A stretch of 48,709 nucleotides of DNA from CAYZHV01 sp046541355 (GCA_046541355.1 JBKHDM010000012.1:1-48709); one strand, 5' to 3'; counted from the stretch's first letter, positions 32,312 through 41,034 are shown. Translations and numbers: made by a program. The notes: generated by a model not told the origin, from the letters alone.

Positions 32312-33760
32312 CTACTCCTCCTCTGTAAACACGCGCTGAAGAATATCCTGTTTCAGCTGCTTTAGTTCCGACGATATCGAAACCTTGTAGATGTGGGGAT
32401 TAATGATACGGGTATAGGTCTCATCGAGGCAGCCGAGCTGCTCCCTGGTCCGCTGCTGGATTTCAGGGAGTTTCGGAAGAACAACCGTGCGCTTTCCATC
32501 CTTCATCACCTGCCGCAGCAGTGGCTCAACGGTGCGGGCGTTCTCGAGACGGAAATGGCGGTAGTCGATGGCAGGATGGTAGAAGGTATAGCTGCCTCCC
32601 TCCCGGATATCCTCTTTTTCCAGGGACACCAGATCCGCAATCGGCTGTCCCTTGGAGTCGTAAAACCGGTGCAACTGCTTTACCCCCGGGTTGGTCGACT
32701 TCTCCGGGTTGTCCGAGACTTTCATCGTCGGTTCCAGATCTCCGTTTCGATACGTTGCCGCAAGTTTGTACACCCCCGTCAGGGAGGCGTCGCTTCCGCC
32801 GGTTACCAGTTGCGTGCCGACACCCCAGAGATCAATGGGGGAGTCTGCTGTAACCAGTTGATGAATGATCTGCTCATTCAGCTCATTGCTGACGGCGATC
32901 TTCGCCTCCTGCAGCCCCTCCGCGTCGAGGGCGGCACGCACCTGCTTGCTCAGATACTGGATATCACCGCTGTCGAGTCGAACCCCGAAGCCGTGACCCC
33001 GCTTCTTGAGCTCCTTGCCGATCACAAGGGCGTTTCGAAGCCCGCTTCCGAGCGTCTCGAACGTATCGATGAGAACAATTGTCGCGTTCGGATAGAGCCC
33101 TGCGTACCGCCGAAAGGACTCCTCCTCACTGCCGAACGCCATCACCCAGCTGTGGGCCATCGTGCCGCTCACAGGGATACCGAAGAGTTTGCCTGCAAGG
33201 GTGTTTGACGTGGCCGATGCGCCCCCGATAAAGGCGGCCCGGCTCGCCTGGAGCGCGCCGTTCCATCCCTGGGCCCGCCGGAGGCCGAACTCGAGCACCT
33301 TTCCGCGGTCGGATGCGACAAAGATGCGAGCGGTCTTGGTCGCGATAAGGGTTTGGAAGTTGATTATGTTGAGAAGGAGACTCTCGATGAGCTGCGCTTC
33401 CATGAGGGTTGCGTGAACGCGAATGAGCGGCTCCCCGGGGAACACGACAGTCCCCTCCTGGACCGACCATAACTCGCCGCTGAACCGAAACTCCCTGAGA
33501 AACTCGAGAAAAGGCTCGTTGAAATAGCGCGTCGATCGCAGATACTCGATATCGCTGCTGTCAAAGGTCAGGTTTTCGAGGGTCTCAACGAGGTCTTCGA
33601 GACCGGCGAAGATGGAAAACCCTCCGTTGAACGGCTGTCGCCGGTAGAACATGTCGAAAACGGCGCACTCATTCATCTTGTACTGGAAATAGCCCTGCAT
33701 CATCGTCAGCTCGTACAGGTCGGTAAGAAGTCCGCTGGTGGCGTGGTAGGACGGAATCAT
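32312..33760 (-). CDS. pncB: Nicotinate phosphoribosyltransferase
   Basis: NAD salvage enzyme making nicotinate mononucleotide from nicotinate, PRPP and ATP. At 482 residues, opening with 'SGLLTDLYELTMMQGYF', it is typical. 'VSGTMAHSWVMAFGSEEESF' holds the His-rich catalytic region, and 'LIDTFETLGSGLRNAL' and 'GVRLDSGD' bind phosphate and PRPP. The start at 33760 lies 6 bases after a perfect TATAAT, with no Shine-Dalgarno. It is divergent from the secretion operon. Confidence 0.95.
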   Translation of the reverse strand: MIPSYHATSGLLTDLYELTMMQGYFQYKMNECAVFDMFYRRQPFNGGFSIFAGLEDLVETLENLTFDSSDIEYLRSTRYFNEPFLEFLREFRFSGELWSVQEGTVVFPGEPLIRVHATLMEAQLIESLLLNIINFQTLIATKTARIFVASDRGKVLEFGLRRAQGWNGALQASRAAFIGGASATSNTLAGKLFGIPVSGTMAHSWVMAFGSEEESFRRYAGLYPNATIVLIDTFETLGSGLRNALVIGKELKKRGHGFGVRLDSGDIQYLSKQVRAALDAEGLQEAKIAVSNELNEQIIHQLVTADSPIDLWGVGTQLVTGGSDASLTGVYKLAATYRNGDLEPTMKVSDNPEKSTNPGVKQLHRFYDSKGQPIADLVSLEKEDIREGGSYTFYHPAIDYRHFRLENARTVEPLLRQVMKDGKRTVVLPKLPEIQQRTREQLGCLDETYTRIINPHIYKVSISSELKQLKQDILQRVFTEEE

Positions 33761-33766
33761 AGCGGG

Positions 33767-33775
33767 ATTATACCA
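33767..33775 (-). promoter_or_regulatory. Extended -10 promoter of leaderless pncB
   Basis: On the minus strand TGG-TATAAT (TGN-extended, perfect -10) is followed by 6 bases and the ATG. No good -35 is present, as is usual for extended -10 promoters. Confidence 0.65.
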
Positions 33776-33797
33776 AAAAGAAGAAAGCCTCGCCTAA

Positions 33798-33826
33798 TTG
33801 AAGCGCCCCGGGGGTTGGGAAACGAT
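33798..33826 (+). promoter_or_regulatory. Possible promoter of the secretion operon
   Basis: TTGAAG (33798-33803), 17 bases, AACGAT (33821-33826), 10 bases before the ATG at 33837. If used, transcription would begin after the AGGAG at 33827-33831, which conflicts with that sequence serving as ribosome site; one of the two readings is wrong. Confidence 0.35.
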
Positions 33827-33836
33827 AGGAGCTGTG

Positions 33837-36473
33837 ATGATTCCAACGATTCGGGGAGTTGTATTCTGCATCGTCGGCCTTGCCGCCTCACTTTCTGATC
33901 TGAAGCGGGGCCGGATTCCTCACCTCTGGTCAGTTACCGGAGGCATCCTGCTCATCATCACCGCTCCGGCGGCGGTGGACCCGCTCTCACTGCTCTGGGC
34001 CGCGGTAGTGATGGGGAGCTTTTACCTCGCCACAGCGGGCCGTCTCGGCGGCGGGGATGTGAGCTTTTCTTTGTTTCTTTCAACCTACCTACCGAGGCGC
34101 GCGTTGAGCGCAACCCTCATCACCGGTGCCTGCCTCTTTCTCATCGTCCACAGCAGCCCCAAGGAACGGTTGAACACGCGCAGGCAGGGTCACCCCTTCA
34201 CTCCCTTTCTCTTCGTCGCCGCCCTCGCCGTTCTCGCCCTCGCAGCTCCCCCGGCGGCGTATCCCGAGGATCGCTCCCGGATCGTGGAGGTCGAGTTCCG
34301 GGACCAGCCGATTCGGGAGATGCTTCTGGTCATGGCAAAGGCCACGGGTCGCTCCATCATTCCCGACGAGACCGTGGACGGTCACGCCTCCTACCTCTTC
34401 TCCGACATCTCCGTCGATGAGGCTCTCGTCGGGTTCGCCGACGCCTACGGCCTTTTTCTCGACGAGCGCCCCGGGGGCATCACCGTCGTCTCGAGGTTCA
34501 AAGCGGAGGCGGTCGGAGCGGGGGAGGTGGCGGTTGAGGCGATCGACGCACCCCTCGAAGCGCTCCTTCGACAGCTTTCAGCTCTCTCTAACACACCCCT
34601 GCGCTGGGACCAGGTCGACGGCCTTCGCACCACCTTTCGCAGTCCGCCGATGCCCCTTCCCGCCCTCCTGGAGGCGCTGCTGGCGCCACTTCCCCTCGTT
34701 CTCGAGGAGCGCGATGCCTACCTCCTGCTTCGACCGATCTCCTCCGACCGCGCCGGCTCCCCGCAGAACGTGTCCCCCGATCGGTCCGGCTCTTCCCAGG
34801 AAAGCTTTGTCCCCTGGGACGCTGCTTCCGGGCATGACGCCGCATCGGATGACTACCCTCGCCCCGGCGGATCAACCTTCCCCCCGGAGGGCGGAGGCTT
34901 CGCCCTCACCGCAGAGGGGCGAGGCCTCTGGAACCTCGAGGTTCGAGAGGCGGAGTTTCGCTCGCTTGTCGCCGGACTCTACGCCGAGGCCGGGGGCAGT
35001 TACGTTATAAGCAGCGGCGGGTCGATCATCATGAGAGATCTGATGCTTCGGGAGATGGAACTTTCCACCATCCTCGACCGGGTCCTCGAGGAGGCCGGCG
35101 CGGTAACCGAGGTTCGCGAGGGTACCACGGTTCTGTTCGCGGGAGCCGAGGCGCCGGATGTGGAGGCAGAGGTGCGTCTGAGTCGGCTGCCGGTGAGGGC
35201 GCTCGAGGAGCTGCTCCAGGGCGAAGGGGGGCGAGGCGTCGCGGTTCTGCGGGACGAAGGGAGAAACACGGTGGTACTGCGAGGCTCCTCATCCCGGATC
35301 GGTGAGACCGTCGGCCTCATCGCAACCCTCGACGGCGGTTCCGGGGAGGCGCTTCCCTTCATCCGCTACCCTCTGCGCCATTCGACTGCGGATGAGCTCA
35401 TCCCGGCACTCCCGGAGTCCCTGGAAGGCTTCGCCATCTTCGCGAGCCCCGACGGCTCATCCTTGATCGCCCGTCTTCCCGAGGGGCCGAGGGAGGAGCT
35501 TCGAGCGTTTGTCGATCTGTTCGACCAGAGGCAGGCGCCCCGCTTCTACGCCCTCACCGCGATCAGGGCGGAGCATCTTGCCGAGAGGTTCGGCGGCGTC
35601 CCCTCCCTGCCGCAGCTCTTTCCGACTCCCGACGGGCGAGGTGTAATGGCCGCGGGCACCTCGGGGGAGATTGCAAATCTCGAGCGCCTCCTTCTGCGGA
35701 TCGACCGGCCCCGGCGACAAATTCGGTATGACCTGCTCATCCTCCGCAATATGGAGCGGGAGGGTAGCAGTTGGGAACTGGGGGCGGAGGTATCCGGGGA
35801 CCCGGCAAGCGGCGCGGTAAGCCTCACCGGCGTCTTCGATCAGCTTCTCTCCCTTCGTTTCGACGCTCTATCCCTCCTCGGGTACCGGGTTGCCGGAGCT
35901 ATCAGCCGGGGTCTTTCCGAGCACTCCTCCCAGCTGCTCGCAGACACCACGATCTACGGGCTCGACGGCGCGGAGGTACACTTCACCAATACCCAGACCT
36001 ACCGGTACAGGGATCTCGCCTACGATGAGGAGGAGAGTGAGGTACTGCCGACCGGCGTGACTCGGGAGATCGCCTCGGGTATCACGCTGTACGTGCAGGG
36101 TGAGGTGGTAAAGGGAGATCAGGTGAGAATGGAGATCACCGCGGAGTACTCGAGACAGGGCGTGCATCTCAGCGACGGGACAAGCCCGCCTTCCACCACG
36201 GAGAAACGCGTGGAGACGGTTGTGCGTACGGCGGCGGGAGAACCGATCATTCTCGCGGGCCTCATGCAACAGGAAAAGGAGGAACAGAGTCGGCCGGTTC
36301 CTCTGCTCTCGCGACTCCCCCTTCTCGGTCGACTCTTTGCGCCGGGCACCGAGGACATGGAGAACTCGGAGCTCATCATCTACCTGGTCCCCCACATCGA
36401 GGCGCTGGAAGAACTCGGCTTTCCGGCGACGGTAGAGGAGCTGATTCGTGAGCTACGAAAGGAGGAAGGGTGA
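33837..36473 (+). CDS. gspD: Prepilin peptidase (A24)-secretin fusion, GspD-like
   Basis: An 878-residue reading frame joining two parts. Residues 1-135 are a compact membrane A24 prepilin peptidase with both catalytic aspartates: Asp21 in 'SDLKRGRIP' and Asp74 in 'GGGDVSF'. From about 150 it is a secretin: an N0-like domain ('VEVEFRDQPIREMLLVMAKATG'), an N1-like repeat ending 'GETVGLIATLDGG', and the outer-membrane part with 'VPLLSRLPLLGRLF' and 'ELIIYLVPHI'. The last peptidase helix ('PFTPFLFVAALAVLALAAPP') also looks like a secretin signal peptide. A TTG at 34170 (Leu112) with AAGGA upstream could start the secretin separately. The frame has no stop, so fusion or in-frame dual translation are both possible. 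First gene of the operon. Confidence 0.8.
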   Translation: MIPTIRGVVFCIVGLAASLSDLKRGRIPHLWSVTGGILLIITAPAAVDPLSLLWAAVVMGSFYLATAGRLGGGDVSFSLFLSTYLPRRALSATLITGACLFLIVHSSPKERLNTRRQGHPFTPFLFVAALAVLALAAPPAAYPEDRSRIVEVEFRDQPIREMLLVMAKATGRSIIPDETVDGHASYLFSDISVDEALVGFADAYGLFLDERPGGITVVSRFKAEAVGAGEVAVEAIDAPLEALLRQLSALSNTPLRWDQVDGLRTTFRSPPMPLPALLEALLAPLPLVLEERDAYLLLRPISSDRAGSPQNVSPDRSGSSQESFVPWDAASGHDAASDDYPRPGGSTFPPEGGGFALTAEGRGLWNLEVREAEFRSLVAGLYAEAGGSYVISSGGSIIMRDLMLREMELSTILDRVLEEAGAVTEVREGTTVLFAGAEAPDVEAEVRLSRLPVRALEELLQGEGGRGVAVLRDEGRNTVVLRGSSSRIGETVGLIATLDGGSGEALPFIRYPLRHSTADELIPALPESLEGFAIFASPDGSSLIARLPEGPREELRAFVDLFDQRQAPRFYALTAIRAEHLAERFGGVPSLPQLFPTPDGRGVMAAGTSGEIANLERLLLRIDRPRRQIRYDLLILRNMEREGSSWELGAEVSGDPASGAVSLTGVFDQLLSLRFDALSLLGYRVAGAISRGLSEHSSQLLADTTIYGLDGAEVHFTNTQTYRYRDLAYDEEESEVLPTGVTREIASGITLYVQGEVVKGDQVRMEITAEYSRQGVHLSDGTSPPSTTEKRVETVVRTAAGEPIILAGLMQQEKEEQSRPVPLLSRLPLLGRLFAPGTEDMENSELIIYLVPHIEALEELGFPATVEELIRELRKEEG

Positions 36474-37747
36474 AGCGACTACTCTCGACTGCCTACTGTC
36501 GGCGATGGAAGATCTCACTCCTCCGGGAGACAGCGCAGAGGGTGGAACTCGCCGCGGCCGCCCCGCTGCCCCTCGAGGAGGCCGACCGCCTGGAGAGCTA
36601 CTTCGGGAAACCGGTCAGCTTCACCTCGGTTTCCGAGGAGACGCTTCTTCTCTCCGAGGCCGCGAGACTCTCCGGCGAGGCAGGGGGGATCGCACCGGCG
36701 GATGTCGGCGAGGACGAGCGGGGCAACCCCGAAGCACCGGCGGTGATCGTCTCGAGAGCCCTCATGATAGAAGCCGCAAACCGCAACGCATCCGACCTCC
36801 ACCTGCACCTCTCCCCGGAGGAGCTCAGCTGTTTTTTGCGTATCGACGGCGTCCTGGAGCGCCATCTGAGTTTCCCACCAGCCCTCGGGGCGGCGGTCAT
36901 CCGGCGACTCCTCGCCCTGGCAGGTCTCGATCCCTTCTCCCTCGATACCTCCCAGGAGGGACGCCTCACCCTGACGATCGACGCTACCCCTCACGACTTG
37001 CGTCTCTCCCTTCTGCGCCGCGGACGGGAGGAGATATCCCTCGCCCTCCGTCTCTTCCCGCCCCGGGAGAAGCGTCCCTGTGTAGCTGAGATCATCCCCC
37101 ATCAGGCGACCCGCGGGAAACTCGAGAGACTTGCGTCTCTTCAGCGGGGGCTGCTGCTGTTCTGCGGACCTACCGGTTCCGGCAAGAGCACCACAGTCCA
37201 CGCCCTTCTCCTTGAGGAGGCGAAGGCGGGTCGGCGGGTGGTGACCCTGGAGGATCCGGTGGAGCAGCAGGAGCCTGCCTTTCTCCAGCTCGATCTCAAA
37301 TCGATCGCCGAGGCGCGGGGGGTCCTCGAGGCGGCGCTGAGGCAGGATCCTGACATTCTCGTCCTCGGGGAGGTACGAAACGGCGAGACCCTCGCATGGG
37401 CAGTGGAGGCGGCGTTGACCGGGCATCTGGTGCTCACCACGCTCCACGTGAGTTCCATCGAGAGTGCCGTGGACCGCCTCCTCGAGCTCGGGGCGCCGGA
37501 GGCTGCCCTTCGGGAGGTACTCCGAGGGGTGATAACCCAGCGTCTGGTACCCGCACTGCGTCCTCCCGACCCTTCCCGGCGCCTCGCCCTTCTTTCGGTC
37601 GCAGACCTTGACCAGACTCCTCTCGATGTACCCCGTCTGACCGGGGAGTGGTGGAGACGCTACCTGCGTCGAAGCGGCTACATCAGTGAGGGATTCTACA
37701 GGAAAGAAATCGAAGCTCTCGGCTACCGGCTTGGTGAGCTGAGTTGA
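36470..37747 (+). CDS. gspE: Type II secretion / pilus assembly ATPase GspE
   Basis: The hexameric ATPase that drives pseudopilus assembly. The 425-residue protein has Walker A 'GPTGSGKSTT', Asp-box 'LEDPVEQQEP', Walker B 'PDILVLGEVRNGET' and His-box 'TGHLVLTTLH'. The preceding domain contains 'ASDLHLHLSPEE'. It lacks the tetracysteine zinc module of classical GspE, and the N-terminal domain is short (about 90 residues before the conserved core). GTG at 36470 overlaps the secretin stop (GTGA). Confidence 0.92.
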   Translation: MKRLLSTAYCRRWKISLLRETAQRVELAAAAPLPLEEADRLESYFGKPVSFTSVSEETLLLSEAARLSGEAGGIAPADVGEDERGNPEAPAVIVSRALMIEAANRNASDLHLHLSPEELSCFLRIDGVLERHLSFPPALGAAVIRRLLALAGLDPFSLDTSQEGRLTLTIDATPHDLRLSLLRRGREEISLALRLFPPREKRPCVAEIIPHQATRGKLERLASLQRGLLLFCGPTGSGKSTTVHALLLEEAKAGRRVVTLEDPVEQQEPAFLQLDLKSIAEARGVLEAALRQDPDILVLGEVRNGETLAWAVEAALTGHLVLTTLHVSSIESAVDRLLELGAPEAALREVLRGVITQRLVPALRPPDPSRRLALLSVADLDQTPLDVPRLTGEWWRRYLRRSGYISEGFYRKEIEALGYRLGELS

Positions 37748-38697
37748 AGATTGAAGGGTTGCTCGCCTTTGCAGACCGGATCGAGGCAGGGCTACTGCCC
37801 TCCTGGTCATCCGGAGCTGCCTTCAGCACGGTTGAGCGCTCCCTCGCGGCGGGGCCCGGCGGGTTCCGCCGGCTCGCCCTCTTCCGGCTGACCCTGGAGG
37901 CGCGGGGGGCACCGACAGCGCTGAGAGAGGCTGCCGCAGCCCGCACCGCCTCCCGCGCCCGTCGGGCGAATCTGCTTCAGGCAACCGTCTATCCCACACT
38001 CATCGCCACCCTCCTCGCCCTCGGCTCGACCTTTCTCTCCTACCCGGGAGAACCAGTTGCCCCGACCCATAGCACCCTCAGGGCTCACCGCGGCGTGGAT
38101 GGGAGCGTGGCGCCGGTCCCCCCGGTGGCGAACGTAGACCACCGCAGCCTCCCCACGCATGCAACCGCCTCTGTCCCTGTTCTAAGGCGCCGTGCGTCGG
38201 CCCTCGCCCTTCTCTCTGCGTGCCTCGCTCTACTCCTGCCGACCGGGGCGCTCATCCTCACCCGGCAGGAAAGGAACCTTTCGAGATTCACCCTCCTGCT
38301 GCTCTTACGGGAGGCCCTGGCAACCTCAACCTCCGTCGCCGCCGCCCTCACTCATCTGGAGGAAGCACTCCTCGCGGCGGGCGGGCGGGAGCCGCGGCTG
38401 AGCGCCGCTGTTGCAAGACTCCTCGAGGGATCACAGCTCTCCTGCTCTCTGGAGGAGCTCAAGCCTCCCCTGGCGGAGGCCGACCTCACGCTCCTGGGAA
38501 CCCGTCCCGGTCGAAGGGAGGCGGAGCTCTCTCTCGGCGCCCTCATTCGCGAGGTAGAACTCAGTCGCGCACGGGCCGGACGGCTTGAGGCTTCACTCTA
38601 TCCTGTCCTCTCGACCCTCCTTGTCGGTGCCCTTCTCTTGCTCGCTGTTCTCGCTCTGGTACTCCCGATGCTCCACAATCTCCTTCCTCCTATCTGA
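37744..38697 (+). CDS. gspF: Inner-membrane platform protein GspF-like
   Basis: A 317-residue membrane protein with hydrophobic segments near 75-95, 160-180 and 290-312 and two cytoplasmic helical domains, the plan of GspF/PilC. It is shorter than the usual ~400, and the loop after the first membrane segment is Pro/Thr/His-rich and unusual. Identification rests on order, topology and position after gspE. The start is TTG 37744, overlapping the gspE stop as TTGA. Confidence 0.75.
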   Translation: MKIEGLLAFADRIEAGLLPSWSSGAAFSTVERSLAAGPGGFRRLALFRLTLEARGAPTALREAAAARTASRARRANLLQATVYPTLIATLLALGSTFLSYPGEPVAPTHSTLRAHRGVDGSVAPVPPVANVDHRSLPTHATASVPVLRRRASALALLSACLALLLPTGALILTRQERNLSRFTLLLLLREALATSTSVAAALTHLEEALLAAGGREPRLSAAVARLLEGSQLSCSLEELKPPLAEADLTLLGTRPGRREAELSLGALIREVELSRARAGRLEASLYPVLSTLLVGALLLLAVLALVLPMLHNLLPPI

Positions 38698-38752
38698 AGC
38701 TAGAGAGCTTTAGGGGCGTACCTGAGAGGAGAGACCGGTTCGGGAGGATTGG

Positions 38753-39184
38753 ATGAAACGGAACAGTGTACGATTCGACGATTCCGGATGGACCTTTGTG
38801 GAGACCGTTGTCACCCTCGCGATCGTTTTGACCCTCTCGAGTGCCACCGGGGTCACCGCCTATCGTTACCTCGAGAGTGCCCGGGTGGCAAAGGTGATGG
38901 CCGAGCTCACCGCCATTACCGTCGCCCTCGACTCCTACAACCTCGACTGCGGCAGTTATCCCACAACCGACCAGGGACTTCTCGCCCTCTGGGAGCCTCC
39001 CCACCTCCATCCGGTACCGGCAGGCTGGCGCGGCCCCTATCTCTCCACACCCTTGGAACGAGACCCCTGGGGCAGACCGTATGTGTACCGTCGCCTCCAG
39101 ACAGGGGCACGCCCCTACGAGCTCTACTCTTCGGGCCCCCCGGGGGAGGAGCGGAGGCTGTCCCTCCAGGGGGCAGAGGGGTGA
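38753..39184 (+). CDS. gspG: Major pseudopilin GspG
   Basis: A 143-residue pseudopilin. The prepilin cleavage site is Gly before 'WTFVETVVTLAIV', with Glu at +5 as required for assembly; residue +1 is Trp instead of the usual Phe. The globular part has the GspG hallmarks 'DSYNLDCGSYPTTDQGLLAL' and 'DPWGRPYVYR' (calcium-loop region). GGAGG lies 7 bases before the ATG. It should be processed by the A24 domain fused to the secretin at the head of the operon. Confidence 0.92.
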   Translation: MKRNSVRFDDSGWTFVETVVTLAIVLTLSSATGVTAYRYLESARVAKVMAELTAITVALDSYNLDCGSYPTTDQGLLALWEPPHLHPVPAGWRGPYLSTPLERDPWGRPYVYRRLQTGARPYELYSSGPPGEERRLSLQGAEG

Positions 39185-39342
39185 GCGGGCAGGCGACGGT
39201 GCTGCTGCTTCTGCTGCTGCTTCTTGTCACCCCGTTTATACAGAGGCTTTCCGAGGCGACCGTGCTCCTCGAGGCGAGGGTGGCTCTCATCGAGGAGGCA
39301 GTAGCGAGCTTGGACGGCACGTTTCTCGAGGTTGTGTGGTGA
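39181..39342 (+). CDS. Mini-pseudopilin-like membrane peptide, 53 aa
   Basis: GTG at 39181 overlaps the gspG stop (GTGA). The product is 'MSGQATVLLLLLLLLVTP' followed by an amphipathic acidic helix, with nothing else. Gly3 ahead of a hydrophobic helix mimics a prepilin site, but the +5 Glu is absent. Its position is that of a minor pseudopilin (GspH/I). It may be a reduced pseudopilin that inserts in the filament, or a small membrane subunit. Confidence 0.6.
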   Translation: MSGQATVLLLLLLLLVTPFIQRLSEATVLLEARVALIEEAVASLDGTFLEVVW

Positions 39343-39689
39343 GGCGGCGAGCTCTCTTTGACGACCGGGGCTCCCTCTCCCTTTTAGACGCCGCAGTCGC
39401 GACGGCGGTTCTGGTTGTCTCCCTTCTACTTTTTGAGCCCCTTCTCACCCTGAACCGTCGGGTCACCTCCCTTCTCGAGCGCGTGGAGCGACCGGCGGCT
39501 CTACTGATGGCGGTCAGTGAGCTCCAAAGGGATCCGCAAGGCACCTTGGCGACAGGAGCGACCAACGCTCTCGGCCGCCGGGTAGAGCTGCGCAAGCTTC
39601 CATCACCGGAGGCTGGAGTGCTGCGGGTCGAGATGAGCCTTCGGGAGGACAGACGCTCCCTCCTGCTCTATCTCCCGGATACCCCTTGA
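39339..39689 (+). CDS. Minor pseudopilin-like protein
   Basis: A 116-residue protein starting at GTG 39339, overlapping the previous stop. A short basic leader ending 'FDDRG' precedes a hydrophobic helix ('SLSLLDAAVATAVLVVSLLLF'), the layout of a type IV prepilin; the acidic residue is Asp at +6 rather than Glu at +5. The C-terminal domain is small and beta-rich. Position and size suggest GspI or GspJ; I cannot tell which. Confidence 0.65.
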   Translation: MRRRALFDDRGSLSLLDAAVATAVLVVSLLLFEPLLTLNRRVTSLLERVERPAALLMAVSELQRDPQGTLATGATNALGRRVELRKLPSPEAGVLRVEMSLREDRRSLLLYLPDTP

Positions 39690-39698
39690 GGAGGAGAT

Positions 39699-39839
39699 GT
39701 GAAAGCTGGGTACCTGACGATCATGGTTCTCCTCATCGCCCTGCTGACCGCCACCTCCCTGAGAGTGGAGGCCGCCAGGCACGCGCTCGCCTCAGTAGAG
39801 ATCCTCATCGACGCTCTCAGCGAGGGACACACCCCGTGA
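39699..39839 (+). CDS. Second mini-pseudopilin-like peptide, 46 aa
   Basis: GTG 39699 with GAGGAG upstream encodes 'MKAGYLTIMVLLIALLTATS' and an amphipathic helix. Gly4 followed by Tyr at +1 mimics a prepilin cleavage site; there is no Glu at +5. The downstream gene overlaps its stop (GTGA). It occupies the place of GspK, the tip pseudopilin that also lacks Glu5 but is normally about 300 residues. Confidence 0.6.
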   Translation: MKAGYLTIMVLLIALLTATSLRVEAARHALASVEILIDALSEGHTP

Positions 39840-40615
39840 ACGGTCGAAACACCCCGGACTCCCGGCTCACAGGCGTGGCACCACCGTGTACAGACGAGGT
39901 AACACTCCTGCTCCTCGAGCGAGGAGAGCTTAAAGAGGGCGGTTGGCGCCGGCGACTGGAGGAGCGCGCTCCCTTTGCCGCAGCCTGCCTCGATTATCGC
40001 AAGGCGCTGCGGCCCCTTCCCGGCGACCCGGACACGAGAGTTCCCGTCCTCCTCGGAACTCCCCGCGCCCTTAAAAGCGCCGAGGCCGGAAGGCTCGCCG
40101 CAGGCAGCATCCCTCCGGGGAGCCGGCACCGGGCACTCACCGCGCTACGCTATCCCCGGCTCCTCCCGGTCCTCTACCCCGCACTCTGGCGCCCTCAAAG
40201 CGTCTCCCGTCTCGCCCTTCTGACGGCGACCCTCCTGCTCCTTCTCTCCCTCCTGCCCGGCCCGGGTGGGGCCGCCGCCCCAGGTGGGGCCCCCGGCCCG
40301 GGTGGGGTCGCCGGCCCAGGTAGTGTCGCCGGCCCGGGTAGTGCCGCCGCCCCAGGTGGGGTCGCCGCCCCGGGTCGGGCCGCCCTGGAACCGCTGTGGG
40401 AACTCCTGGAGATCCTCGCCGACAGTGGTGGGCAGACGTCGGTACGGGCAATCCACGGCTCCCCCCAAAGGGTGACCGTCGAGTTTGACCACCCCGGAGG
40501 CGAGGGGCTGGAGGAAGTTCTCCTCGAGCGATTTCCCTTGATCCGGATCGAAACCGTAGAAACCCGGCTGCTGGGTGAAGCAAAAGCGTCCTACAGGGTG
40601 ACTCTCGATCTATGA
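39836..40615 (+). CDS. GspL/PilN-like assembly protein with hexapeptide linker
   Basis: A 259-residue protein: a soluble N-terminal domain of about 120 residues, one membrane helix ('LALLTATLLLLLSLLPG', about 125-142), seven Gly-Pro-Ala-rich hexapeptides (142-183), then a periplasmic ferredoxin-like domain ('RVTVEFDHPGGEGLEEVLL', 'IRIETVETRL'). This plan matches GspL or a PilN/PilO-type platform protein; the N-terminal part is much shorter than the actin-like domain of GspL. GTG 39836 overlaps the previous stop. Confidence 0.65.
   Translation: MNGRNTPDSRLTGVAPPCTDEVTLLLLERGELKEGGWRRRLEERAPFAAACLDYRKALRPLPGDPDTRVPVLLGTPRALKSAEAGRLAAGSIPPGSRHRALTALRYPRLLPVLYPALWRPQSVSRLALLTATLLLLLSLLPGPGGAAAPGGAPGPGGVAGPGSVAGPGSAAAPGGVAAPGRAALEPLWELLEILADSGGQTSVRAIHGSPQRVTVEFDHPGGEGLEEVLLERFPLIRIETVETRLLGEAKASYRVTLDL
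40259..40384 (+). repeat. In-frame 18-bp repeat, seven copies
   Basis: Seven 18-base units encode hexapeptides of the form (G/A)-P-G-(G/S/R)-(A/V)-(A/P) in the periplasmic stem of the GspL-like protein. The length is a multiple of three, so copy-number change would lengthen or shorten the linker without a frameshift. Confidence 0.9.
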
Positions 40616-41034
40616 TGGAACAGTTCAATCTGCCGATAACCTTGCTCCTCGCGCTCCTCCTCACCGTCGCTGCTACCGCCCTGCGTCTCTACCGCGACCC
40701 GGCGCCGGGAACCGCGCCGGGGCAGACGGAGCAGGGGTGGAACGGGTCGGTACCAGTCGAGGATCGGGAGGTTACCGAGGCGACGGGTGAGACGGCTCTC
40801 CTCGAGGCGCCGGGGAAGCTCGACCTCCCGGGAGTGGGGAGTCAGGATTTCGACTCTCTCGAGGTCAGGAGGCGCGTGGAGGGGGAGGTCGAGCTTCTCT
40901 CCATCTCCGCGGTAGACACGGGGCCAGATCTGTTGGAGGCGCTCTACCGCTTTTCCGAGGGCCTCGAGCTACGTCGCTACGGGTTAACCCCCGAGGCGGA
41001 GGGCTGGCGGCTCGACCTGGAGGGAACACGGTGA
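40612..41034 (+). CDS. GspM-like membrane protein
   Basis: A 140-residue protein with one N-terminal membrane helix ('LPITLLLALLLTVAATAL') and an acidic periplasmic domain ending in a small alpha/beta part ('LLEALYRFSEGLELRRYGL'). This is the plan of GspM, and it follows the GspL-like gene with an ATGA overlap, as gspM follows gspL in other systems. No sequence signature proves it. Confidence 0.6.
   Translation: MMEQFNLPITLLLALLLTVAATALRLYRDPAPGTAPGQTEQGWNGSVPVEDREVTEATGETALLEAPGKLDLPGVGSQDFDSLEVRRRVEGEVELLSISAVDTGPDLLEALYRFSEGLELRRYGLTPEAEGWRLDLEGTR

Noticed and set aside
33798..33836. TTG start at 33798 for the fusion gene
   Set aside because: The added residues precede AGGAG and the ATG at 33837 and may lie in the promoter; the peptidase domain begins after 33837.
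36515..37810. 431-codon open frame antisense to gspE
   Set aside because: The gspE motifs fix the real strand; the antisense product has no recognisable feature.
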